Below are positions 57,915-64,000 of a stretch of DNA of 64,000 nucleotides, piece by piece. Made by a program: the position numbers and the translations under genes. The notes under the pieces are model-generated. The model worked only from the letters and a program-made list of their open reading frames with translations. It was not told the DNA's origin and searched no databases. The stretch is from Actinomadura montaniterrae. GTDB taxonomy: Bacteria > Actinomycetota > Actinomycetes > Streptosporangiales > Streptosporangiaceae. The DNA is taken from contig NZ_WBMR01000030.1 of NCBI RefSeq assembly GCF_008923365.1, forward strand, positions 1 to 64,000, read 5' to 3'. The stretch's first letter is position 1. The number at the start of each line of letters is the position of its first letter.

Positions 57915-57923
57915 GGCGGGCCG

Positions 57924-58469
57924 TCAGGTGGACTCCGGGCCCGCCGCCGGGGGCTCGATCGGGAAGAGGATCGGGCTCAGCAGGTACTGGGCGCGGCCGG
58001 GCGCCGGGCCGTTCGCGAGCCGCGGGGCGATCGCGGCGCGCATCCCGGCGATCAGCTCGAGCAGCTCCTCCCGGCTGAGCCAGACGGCGTGCTGCCGGTA
58101 TCCGACCAGGTCGGCGGCCGGGTCGCTGCCGTCGCGGTCGAGGTAGGCGCCGAACTCGGCGAGGAGGGCGGCGGTCGCCGCCGCGAACCCGCGCCGGTGG
58201 TCGTCGCGGGACAGCGGCGCGTCCGGGTCGATCACCGCGCGGTCCTGGCGGAGCCGGTAGCGGCGCTCGACCGCGCCGCGCACCCGGCGCTCCTCCGCGA
58301 CCTCCAGGACGCCGCCGTCGACGAGCAGCTCGATGTGCCGGTAGACGGTCGCCTTCGACACGTCCGGGATGCGCGCGCGCAGCTCGGACGTGGTGAGCAG
58401 CCGGCCGCCGCGCATCGCGTGGACGACGCGCAGCCGGACGGGGTGGGCGAGCAGCTCCAGGGTGTCCAT
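57924..58469 (-). CDS. winged-helix (ArsR/PadR-like) transcriptional regulator
   Basis: 181 residues. wHTH: LELLAHPVRLRVVHAMRGGRLLTTSELRARIPDVSKATVYRHIELLVDGGVLEV (about 4-57) with wing RRVRGAVERRYRL, then a helical domain with HAVWLSREELLELIAGMRAAI. Divergent from a hydrolase gene with a perfect palindrome (58498-58511) between, which it most likely binds. Confidence 0.88.
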   Translation of the reverse strand: MDTLELLAHPVRLRVVHAMRGGRLLTTSELRARIPDVSKATVYRHIELLVDGGVLEVAEERRVRGAVERRYRLRQDRAVIDPDAPLSRDDHRRGFAAATAALLAEFGAYLDRDGSDPAADLVGYRQHAVWLSREELLELIAGMRAAIAPRLANGPAPGRAQYLLSPILFPIEPPAAGPEST

Positions 58470-58497
58470 GGCCCTACGATCTCATCCGTGTTACCTT

Positions 58498-58511
58498 TCT
58501 CAAACTTGAGA
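58498..58511. promoter_or_regulatory. palindrome TCTCAA-AC-TTGAGA in divergent promoter
   Basis: Perfect 6-bp arms; with G-T pairs the symmetry extends to 58494-58515. Ten bases before the hydrolase ATG (58521) and 29 before the regulator start (58469). Confidence 0.65.
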
Positions 58512-58520
58512 GGGGTGGGG

Positions 58521-59777
58521 ATGGGAGACGCGGAGGCCATCGCGGCCGGAGTCGTCCGGTCGCTGCGGGACGGACGGTTCACCGAGGTCGAGGCGCTGTT
58601 CGCGGCCCCGCTGCGGGCCGTCGCGTCCGCCGGGACGGTACGCGTCGCGTGGACGGACGAGATCGCCCGCCACGGCCCGGTGACGTCCGTCGGGGACCCG
58701 GCGGCCGAGCCGTTCGGCGCGGACCTGACCAGGGTGAGCGTGCCGGTCGGCTGCGAGCGCGGGGCGCTGACCGTCGTGATGTCCGTGGACGGCGCGGGCC
58801 TGCTGAACGGCCTCCGCCTCGCGCCCGGCGGCACCGCCGCGTCGTGGAACCCGCCGCCCTACGCCGACCCGTCGGCCTTCGAGGAGCGCGAGGTCACCGT
58901 CGGCTCCGGCCCGCAGGCGGTCCCTGGCACGCTCACCCTGCCCCGGACGGGCGGGCCGCGTCCCGGCGTCGTCCTGCTCAGCGGCGGCGGGCCGTTCGAC
59001 CGCGACGCGACCAGCGGCCCCAACAAACCGCTCAAGGACCTCGCCTGGGGGCTCGCCACCAGCGGCGTCGCGGTACTGCGCTTCGACAAGGCCACCCACG
59101 CCCACCCCGCCGAGGTGGCCGCCGATCCCGGCTTCACGATGGCGGACGAGTACGTCCCGCACGCCGTCGCGGCCGTCCGGCTGCTCCGCGGCGAGCCGGG
59201 CGTGGACGCCGCGCGGGTGTTCGTCCTCGGCCACAGCATGGGCGGCAAGGCGGCCCCGCGCGTCGCCGCCGCCGAGCCGTCCGTCGCCGGTCTGGTGATC
59301 ATGGCGGGGGACGCGCAGCCGATGCACGAGGCCGCCGTCCGCGTGACGCGGTACCTCGCGTCCCTGAACCCCGGCCCGGACGCGGACGCCGCCGTCGCCG
59401 CCATCGTCCGGCAGGCCGCCCGGGTCGCCGACCCGGGACTGTCCCCGGCGACGCCCGCGGCGGACCTGCCGTTCGGCCTCTCCGCCCCGTACTGGCTGGA
59501 CATGCGCGCCTACGACCCCGTGGCGACCGCCGCCGAGGTGGGCAAGCCGATGCTGATCCTGCAAGGCGGGCGCGACTACCAGGTCACGGTCGAGGACGAC
59601 CTGTCCCGCTGGCAGGCGGCCTTGGGCGGCCGTCCGGACGTCACCGTGCGCGTGTACGCCGCCGACGACCACCTGTTCTTCCCGGGCACCGGCCCGTCGA
59701 CGCCCGCCGGCTACGACCGCCCCCAGCACGTCGACCCGGCCGTGCTGGACGACATCGCCGCCTGGCTGAACACCTAG
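58521..59777 (+). CDS. alpha/beta hydrolase with DUF3887-like N-terminal domain
   Basis: 418 residues from ATG 58521 with GAGGGGTGGGG upstream. The N-terminal 110 residues (AIAAGVVRSLRDGRFTEVEALFA) look like the small DUF3887/NTF2-like unit seen fused to such hydrolases. The C-terminal alpha/beta hydrolase has the nucleophile elbow VLGHSMGGKAAPR (Ser about 235), VVLLSGGGPFDRDATSG with the oxyanion region, acid in LILQGGRDYQVTVEDD (about 348) and His in VYAADDHLFFPG (about 380). Substrate unknown. Confidence 0.88.
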   Translation: MGDAEAIAAGVVRSLRDGRFTEVEALFAAPLRAVASAGTVRVAWTDEIARHGPVTSVGDPAAEPFGADLTRVSVPVGCERGALTVVMSVDGAGLLNGLRLAPGGTAASWNPPPYADPSAFEEREVTVGSGPQAVPGTLTLPRTGGPRPGVVLLSGGGPFDRDATSGPNKPLKDLAWGLATSGVAVLRFDKATHAHPAEVAADPGFTMADEYVPHAVAAVRLLRGEPGVDAARVFVLGHSMGGKAAPRVAAAEPSVAGLVIMAGDAQPMHEAAVRVTRYLASLNPGPDADAAVAAIVRQAARVADPGLSPATPAADLPFGLSAPYWLDMRAYDPVATAAEVGKPMLILQGGRDYQVTVEDDLSRWQAALGGRPDVTVRVYAADDHLFFPGTGPSTPAGYDRPQHVDPAVLDDIAAWLNT

Positions 59778-60310
59778 CCCGCGCGGCTCGCCTCGCCCGC
59801 GCCGTCGGCCTCGTCGGCCTCGTCGCCGAGGCTGAGCAGCAGCGTGCGCAGGGTCGTGGCGAGAGCGTCCCGCTGGTCCTGGTCGAGCGCGGCGAGGATG
59901 CGCTGCTCGTTCTCGAGGTGGGCGACGACGGCGCGGTCGATGAGGTCGCGGCCCGCGGGCGTGAGGGCGACGATGACGCTGCGCCGGTTGCCGGGGTCGA
60001 CGTCGCGCGTGACGTAACCCTTGGCGACGAGCCGGTCGAGGCGGTTGGTGACGGCACCCGAGGTCACCATTGACGAACGGGCCAGATCACCGGCCGTCAT
60101 GCCGCCGGGCGCGCCCGCGCGCCGCAGGGTGGCGAGGACGTCGAACTCGCCGCGCTCCAGCCCGAACTCGCCGAACAGCGCCTTGAGCTCGCGCTCGGCG
60201 ATGCGCGTCACCCGGGTCAGCCGGCCGAGCACGCCCATGGGGGACGCGTCGAGGTCAGGGCGCGCGCGGGCCCACTGCTCCAGGACGAGGTCGACGGCGT
60301 CACGCCCCAC
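59774..60310 (-). CDS. MarR-family repressor
   Basis: 178 residues. MarR winged helix: ELKALFGEFGLERGEFDVLATLRRAG, MTAGDLARSSMVTSGAVTNRLDRLVAKGYVTRDVDPGNRRSVIVALT (about 45-120), then a dimerisation helix with Gln/Asp-rich end. GTG start at 60308-60310. Divergent from an MFS exporter with three identical operators between; classic autorepressor of an efflux pump. Overlaps the hydrolase stop by 4 bases on the opposite strand. Confidence 0.93.
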   Translation of the reverse strand: MGRDAVDLVLEQWARARPDLDASPMGVLGRLTRVTRIAERELKALFGEFGLERGEFDVLATLRRAGAPGGMTAGDLARSSMVTSGAVTNRLDRLVAKGYVTRDVDPGNRRSVIVALTPAGRDLIDRAVVAHLENEQRILAALDQDQRDALATTLRTLLLSLGDEADEADGAGEASRAG

Positions 60311-60320
60311 CAGAAACTCC

Positions 60321-60391
60321 TCAACGTTGAACTGTTTGACATGAAGGTATCATCGGATTACCTTCCTCAACGTTGAACATTTCAACGTTGA
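60321..60391. promoter_or_regulatory. three identical MarR operators TCAACGTTGA
   Basis: Perfect 10-bp palindromes at 60321-60330, 60367-60376 and 60382-60391 in the 94-base gap between MarR and MFS genes. The last two are 15 bases apart, next to the MFS start; the first is next to the MarR start. Confidence 0.92.
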
Positions 60392-60404
60392 AAGGTTACT
60401 CGCG

Positions 60405-61634
60405 ATGGTCGCACGCACCGGACGCCCGCACTCGCTCCTGCGGGCCTGGCTGGGCGTGGCCGTGATCACGGCCAGCCTGTTCACCTTCCTCACCACCGAG
60501 CTGATGCCCGTCGGCCTGCTCACCCCGCTCAGCACCAGCCTGGACGTCCCCGTCGGCGTCGCCGCGCTGATGGTCACCCTCTACGGCGTCTCCGCCGGCC
60601 TCGGCGTCACGTTCATCGTCGCCTGGACCCGCCGCGTCGACCGGCGCGTGCTGCTGTCCACGCTGCTGGCCGTCCTCACCCTCGGGAACCTCGTCACCGC
60701 CGTCGCGCCGAACTTCGCGCTCGTCCTGACGACACGGCTCGTCATGGGCTTCGCCAGCGGCGTCTTCTGGGCCATCGGCGTCAGCATGGCGATGCGCCTC
60801 GTCCCCGAACGGCACGCCAGCCGGGCGTCCGCGATCGTCATGTCCGGCATCTCCATCGCCACGGTCGTCGGCATCCCGCTCGGCACCGTCCTGGAGGACC
60901 TCACCAGCTGGCGGACCACGTTCCTCATCTGGTCCGGCCTGAGCCTGCTGGTGTTCGCCGCGGTCGCCGCCACCGTGCCGTCGCTGCCGTCCGACAACGC
61001 CGTCTCGGTCCGCGAGGTGTTCGGGCTGCCGCTGCGGAACGCGCCGCTGCGGTCCGTGCTGTTCATCGTCGTGCTGTTCGTGCTCGGCCACTTCGGCGCG
61101 TACACGTTCGTCCGGCCGTACCTGGAGGACAGCACGTCCGCCACTCCCCTGTTCATCACCGTCGTGCTGATCATCTTCGGGATCGGCGGCGCCGTCGGGA
61201 ACTTCGCCGCCGGCTTCACGGTGAACAAGAGCCTGCGCGGCAGCTTCGCCGCCGGCTGCACCGGGCTCGTCGCGTCCCTGCTCCTGCTCCTCGCCATCGG
61301 CGACGGGAAGGCCGGCGCGATCGCCGCGCTGGTCCTGTGGGGGCTGTCCTTCGGCGTCGTCCAGCTGTCGCAGGTCAACATGACCCTCGCCGCCGCCCCC
61401 GAGACGTTCGAGGCCGCGATGTCGCTCAACACCATGGCCTACAACACCTCCATCGCGCTCGGCGCCCTGTTCGGCGGCCAGCTCGCCGACAACCTCGGCG
61501 TCACCAGCGTCGTCTGGTTCGGCGTCGCGCTGACCGCCGGCTCCCTGCTCCTGATGCTCGGCACCGGCCGCAGGGCCTCAGGCGCCGTCGCCCATGACGC
61601 GTCCGCCGCCCCCTCCGCACTCCTGAAGGACTGA
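60405..61634 (+). CDS. MFS drug-efflux transporter, DHA1 (Cmx/CmlA-like)
   Basis: 409 residues, about 12 helices. FTFLTTELMPVGLLTPLSTSLDVP in helix 1 is the chloramphenicol/multidrug DHA1 signature; motif A-like WTRRVDRRVLLSTLL, ARFV-type region TRLVMGFASGVFWAIGVSMAM, and motif C-like GISIATVVGIPLGTVLED. Induction by release of the divergent MarR is expected. Its last 57 bases overlap the convergent APC permease gene. Confidence 0.92.
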   Translation: MVARTGRPHSLLRAWLGVAVITASLFTFLTTELMPVGLLTPLSTSLDVPVGVAALMVTLYGVSAGLGVTFIVAWTRRVDRRVLLSTLLAVLTLGNLVTAVAPNFALVLTTRLVMGFASGVFWAIGVSMAMRLVPERHASRASAIVMSGISIATVVGIPLGTVLEDLTSWRTTFLIWSGLSLLVFAAVAATVPSLPSDNAVSVREVFGLPLRNAPLRSVLFIVVLFVLGHFGAYTFVRPYLEDSTSATPLFITVVLIIFGIGGAVGNFAAGFTVNKSLRGSFAAGCTGLVASLLLLLAIGDGKAGAIAALVLWGLSFGVVQLSQVNMTLAAAPETFEAAMSLNTMAYNTSIALGALFGGQLADNLGVTSVVWFGVALTAGSLLLMLGTGRRASGAVAHDASAAPSALLKD

Positions 61635-62852
61635 CCGCCGGACGCCCTCGGTCGCCGCCGCCGTCACCGCGACGGCGGCGGCGAGCAGCGCCGCCCACCC
61701 CGAGAACAGCAGCAGCTGGACGACGGTGACGCACGCGACCGCCGCCGCGACCCGCGCCATGCCGCTCAGCACCCGGACCGCCGCCGCCATGCAGGCGAGA
61801 TAGACGACCAGGAACAGCGCCGTCGGGACGGCGACGAACTGCGCCGTTCCGACCAGCCCGCTGGCCGCAAGGCCGAGCAGCAGCCCGCCGGTCGCGGCGA
61901 TCGCGGCGACAAGCCCGGCGGCCTGCCCCCGCCCCGTCCCGGCGGGGCGGCCCCGTCGTGTCCCGGCCAGGGCGGACGCCATCGCCGTGGCGCCCGTCAG
62001 ATAGGCGTTGGTCGCCGCCAGCGTCAGGACCACCGCGCCGACCGCCGCGATCGCCCGCCCGCTCCCGCCGACCGCGACCTCCAGCAGCCCCGCCAGCGGC
62101 ACCGAACTCCCCGCCCGCGGACCGAGCACCCCGACCGTCGCGGCCGCCAGCGCCAGGTACAGGACGGCGGTCACGGCGAACGCGGCCCCCACCACCCGCG
62201 GCAACTGCCGCCGCGGATCCCGCAGCCGCGCCGTCAGCGGGGCCGCCGCCTCCCACCCGACGAACGCCAGCATCAACGGCGACGCCGCCCGCGCGATCGC
62301 CCCCCACCCGTGCGGAGCGAACGGATGCCAGTACCCGCCGCGCGCCGACGGCGCCGCCCCGGCCACCGCCAGCACCACCAGCGCGACCAGCAGCCCGACC
62401 AGCGCCAGCTGCACCCGGACACCCGTCCTCGCGCCGGCCAGGCGCATCGCCAGCACCATCGCGAGCAGGACGCCCGCCGCCGCGAACGCCGTCCGGTCCC
62501 CCGCCCTCAGCAGCTCCGCCACGTACGCGCCGCCGATGAGGCACACCACGGGCGCCCCCGTCACGACCCCGCCGAGGAAGCACCAGGCGGCCGCACGCCC
62601 CGCCCGCGACCCGAGCCCCGCCGCGGCATAACCCGCGACACCGCTCGTCGAGCCCACCGTCGTCCCGAGACGGCTGAACACCACCGCGATGAGGCCGGAC
62701 AGCACCAGCAGGCCGACCCACGCCAGCAGAGAGGCGGGCCCCGCGGCCCGCGCCGCGAGCCCCGGCAGGAGCAGCAGGCTGGGCCCGAGCAGAGCACCCA
62801 CATACAAGGCCGTGGCACCCGCGGTGGACAGATCGTTCCGGTTCGAAGACAT
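61578..62852 (-). CDS. APC-superfamily amino-acid permease
   Basis: 424 residues from the ATG at 62850-62852; frames further upstream overlap the Lrp gene. About 12 helices, opening with ALYVGALLGPSLLLLPGLAARAAGPASLLAW, the substrate-site signature with the Gly-Ser/Ala-Gly-helix break, then VFSRLGTTVGSTSGVAGYAAAGLG and FVGWEAAAPLTARLRDP. Probable amino-acid exporter or importer, YjeH-like. Divergent from an Lrp/AsnC regulator, its likely controller. Its 3' end overlaps the MFS gene antisense by 57 bases. Confidence 0.9.
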   Translation of the reverse strand: MSSNRNDLSTAGATALYVGALLGPSLLLLPGLAARAAGPASLLAWVGLLVLSGLIAVVFSRLGTTVGSTSGVAGYAAAGLGSRAGRAAAWCFLGGVVTGAPVVCLIGGAYVAELLRAGDRTAFAAAGVLLAMVLAMRLAGARTGVRVQLALVGLLVALVVLAVAGAAPSARGGYWHPFAPHGWGAIARAASPLMLAFVGWEAAAPLTARLRDPRRQLPRVVGAAFAVTAVLYLALAAATVGVLGPRAGSSVPLAGLLEVAVGGSGRAIAAVGAVVLTLAATNAYLTGATAMASALAGTRRGRPAGTGRGQAAGLVAAIAATGGLLLGLAASGLVGTAQFVAVPTALFLVVYLACMAAAVRVLSGMARVAAAVACVTVVQLLLFSGWAALLAAAVAVTAAATEGVRRSVLQECGGGGGRVMGDGA

Positions 62853-62957
62853 GCCATGAGCATCGCCCGAAACCCGCGGCACGCGATGGCATGTTGTAGC
62901 CCGCAGGAAGCTCTCAACGCAATGCTGTGCCACTACAGGGCCAATATGCTGCACGGC

Positions 62958-63446
62958 ATGCCGCAACAAGGTTACGACCGCATCGATCGCGCCATCCTCG
63001 ACCGGCTCCAGCAGCACGGCCGCACCGCCAACGTCGACCTCGCCGAGACCGTCCGCCTCTCCCCGTCCTCCTGCCTGCGCCGCACCAAAGCACTGGAGGA
63101 CGACGGCGTCATCGCCGGCTACCGCGCAGAACTCGACCGCGACCGGCTCGGCCTCGGCCTCACCGTCTTCATCGCCCTGAAGGTCGACCAGCACTCCCGC
63201 GAGACGTCCCGGACCATCGAGGCGGCCCTCACCGCCATCCCGGCCGTCGTCGCCTGCCACGTCGTCTCCGGCGAGGCCGACTTCCTCGTCGAGGTCGCCG
63301 TCGCCGACCTCGCCACCTACGAGCGGGTGCTCCTCGACGAGATCCTCGCCATCGGCCCCGTCCGCGACGCACGGAGCACCTTCGCCATCCGCACCGTCCT
63401 CAGCCGCGGCCCGCTCCCGCTCTCGGGCTGGCCGCCCAAGCAGTGA
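62958..63446 (+). CDS. Lrp/AsnC-family regulator
   Basis: 162 residues from ATG 62958 (other in-frame ATGs at 62946 and 62922). HTH: YDRIDRAILDRLQQHGRTANVDLAETVRLSPSSCLRRTKALEDDGVIAGYRAELD (about 6-60), followed by a RAM/AsnC ligand domain with CHVVSGEADFLVEVAVADL. Amino-acid-responsive regulator; divergent from the APC permease with GCATG/CATGC-rich words in the 105-base gap. Confidence 0.92.
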   Translation: MPQQGYDRIDRAILDRLQQHGRTANVDLAETVRLSPSSCLRRTKALEDDGVIAGYRAELDRDRLGLGLTVFIALKVDQHSRETSRTIEAALTAIPAVVACHVVSGEADFLVEVAVADLATYERVLLDEILAIGPVRDARSTFAIRTVLSRGPLPLSGWPPKQ

Positions 63447-63455
63447 CCCGCCCCG

Positions 63456-64000
63456 TCACTCCGTCAACGACTCCGCCAAGCCGTCCGCGAGGGCGGTGAT
63501 CTGCTCCAACGCCAGGCCGCCGCGGGCCACCCGGAACCCGTGGCGGCGCGCCCAGAACGCGCCCCGGACCGCATGGAACTGCGCCCAGCGCCGCACACGC
63601 TCACGGTCGAGCTCCGCCGCCTCCGCGAACACGTCCATCACCCGACGCAGAGCCTTGCCGAGGTCATCGGCCCCGATGAGCCTCAACAGGAGCGCCTTGA
63701 ACAACGCACCACCGTCAAAGGCGGGATCCCCGACGTACCCCTTCGGGTCGACCGCCAGCCACGGCTCGCGATCGGCCCGCAGAATGTTCCTCGGATGAAG
63801 GTCGCCATGCACGAGCGTGTCCGGCTGGACACGCCCCAGCTCGCGCACCGTCGCCAACGCCGCGTCCAGCACACGCGGACCGAGCCCGTGCACCAGCTCC
63901 CGCGCGTCCTGCCGCAGCTCCTCCTCCCACCCGTCCGCCCGGTCCCGCAACCGTGGCAGGCCAGGCGGCGCCGGGACGCTCAACCGCCGGCTCAACCGCC
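63456..64000 (-). CDS. aminoglycoside phosphotransferase-like protein (5' end cut by window)
   Basis: The last roughly 180 residues of an APH-type kinase: LVHGDLHPRNILRADREPW (catalytic HGDxxxxN) and LAVDPKGYVGDPAFDGGALF (metal-binding Asp), followed by the helical C-terminal lobe. The N-terminal lobe lies beyond the right edge, so apparent starts near 63995 are not used. Such proteins phosphorylate aminoglycosides, other hydroxyl compounds or homoserine-like metabolites; resistance is not implied. Confidence 0.88.
   Translation of the reverse strand, partial: RLSRRLSVPAPPGLPRLRDRADGWEEELRQDARELVHGLGPRVLDAALATVRELGRVQPDTLVHGDLHPRNILRADREPWLAVDPKGYVGDPAFDGGALFKALLLRLIGADDLGKALRRVMDVFAEAAELDRERVRRWAQFHAVRGAFWARRHGFRVARGGLALEQITALADGLAESLTE

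Noticed and set aside
63456-63995. A complete 179-residue APH gene starting near 63995
   Set aside because: The start would be TTG without ribosome site and would lack the N-terminal kinase lobe; the gene must continue past the window edge.
1-64000. Insertion sequences, integrases, prophage or plasmid genes
   Set aside because: None recognised in any frame; accessory character of 27-32 kb rests on gene types and base composition only.

Overview
This is a high-GC (about 70% or more), gene-dense window with actinobacterial gene content. The ribosomal block reads secE-nusG-rplK-rplA ... rplJ-rplL followed by an Mkl-type Mce ATPase. It also carries HadA/HadB dehydratases beside rpmG, HbhA-like and DUF2516 genes beside an HTH regulator, and XRE/DUF397/ATP-binding trios. 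Together these suggest a filamentous, non-mycobacterial actinomycete; a Streptosporangiales/Actinomadura-like host is my inference, not something the sequence proves.

1-10.6 kb (minus strand): the core translation/transcription block tRNA-Trp, secE, nusG, rplK, rplA, then an inserted acyl-CoA ligase, a membrane-anchored protein and two LppX/LprG-like lipoproteins, then rplJ-rplL behind an L10-leader-type attenuator, then an Mkl ATPase cut by the left edge. 10.8-19.2 kb: accessory genes (aminotransferase, ECF sigma plus membrane partner, LPKTG-containing secreted protein, adenosine deaminase-like enzyme, TetR/MFS efflux pair with matching operators, GDT1-type Mn/Ca transporter behind a yybP-ykoY manganese riboswitch). 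19.2-22.4 kb: murB, hadB, hadA, rpmG, tRNA-Met and tRNA-Thr, all minus strand. 22.4-27.3 kb: acyl-CoA dehydrogenase, an unknown gene, and an exonuclease-BRCT-BRCT-TerD fusion followed by a PP2C-like phosphatase gene.

27.3-32 kb is the most accessory-looking part: an RsbW-like ATP-binding protein, an XRE/DUF5753 regulator, a DUF397 protein, a second DUF397 protein with four tandem 26-residue half-modules, and a 647-residue GHKL ATPase fused to a PD-(D/E)XK-like nuclease domain, a plausible single-gene defence factor. 32-38.6 kb holds regulator/transporter pairs with visible operators (MerR/MFS, TetR/MMPL). 38.7-44.9 kb holds AlaX, DUF2516, HbhA-like, its HTH regulator, a YiaA/B-like protein, a YpfJ-type metallopeptidase and DUF2207. 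45-50.7 kb holds a GntR/CynX-type MFS unit, an 11-copy 19-bp tandem repeat, L-asparaginase, a DUF849 enzyme and Dtd. 50.7-54.3 kb holds YgfZ, a Nur-like Fur regulator, a 12-codon micro-gene with its own promoter, SD and hairpin, nitrobindin and a DsrE-like protein. 54.3-64 kb holds further repressor/efflux units (MFS-isochorismatase, HTH/hydrolase, MarR/MFS with three identical palindromes, Lrp/APC permease), a sulfotransferase-like gene, and an aminoglycoside phosphotransferase-like gene cut by the right edge.

A theme is dense local control: at least eight regulator or transporter genes sit next to palindromes readable directly in the DNA, several of them repeated at two or more target positions. 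All functional statements are from sequence reading and family knowledge; no search was run.
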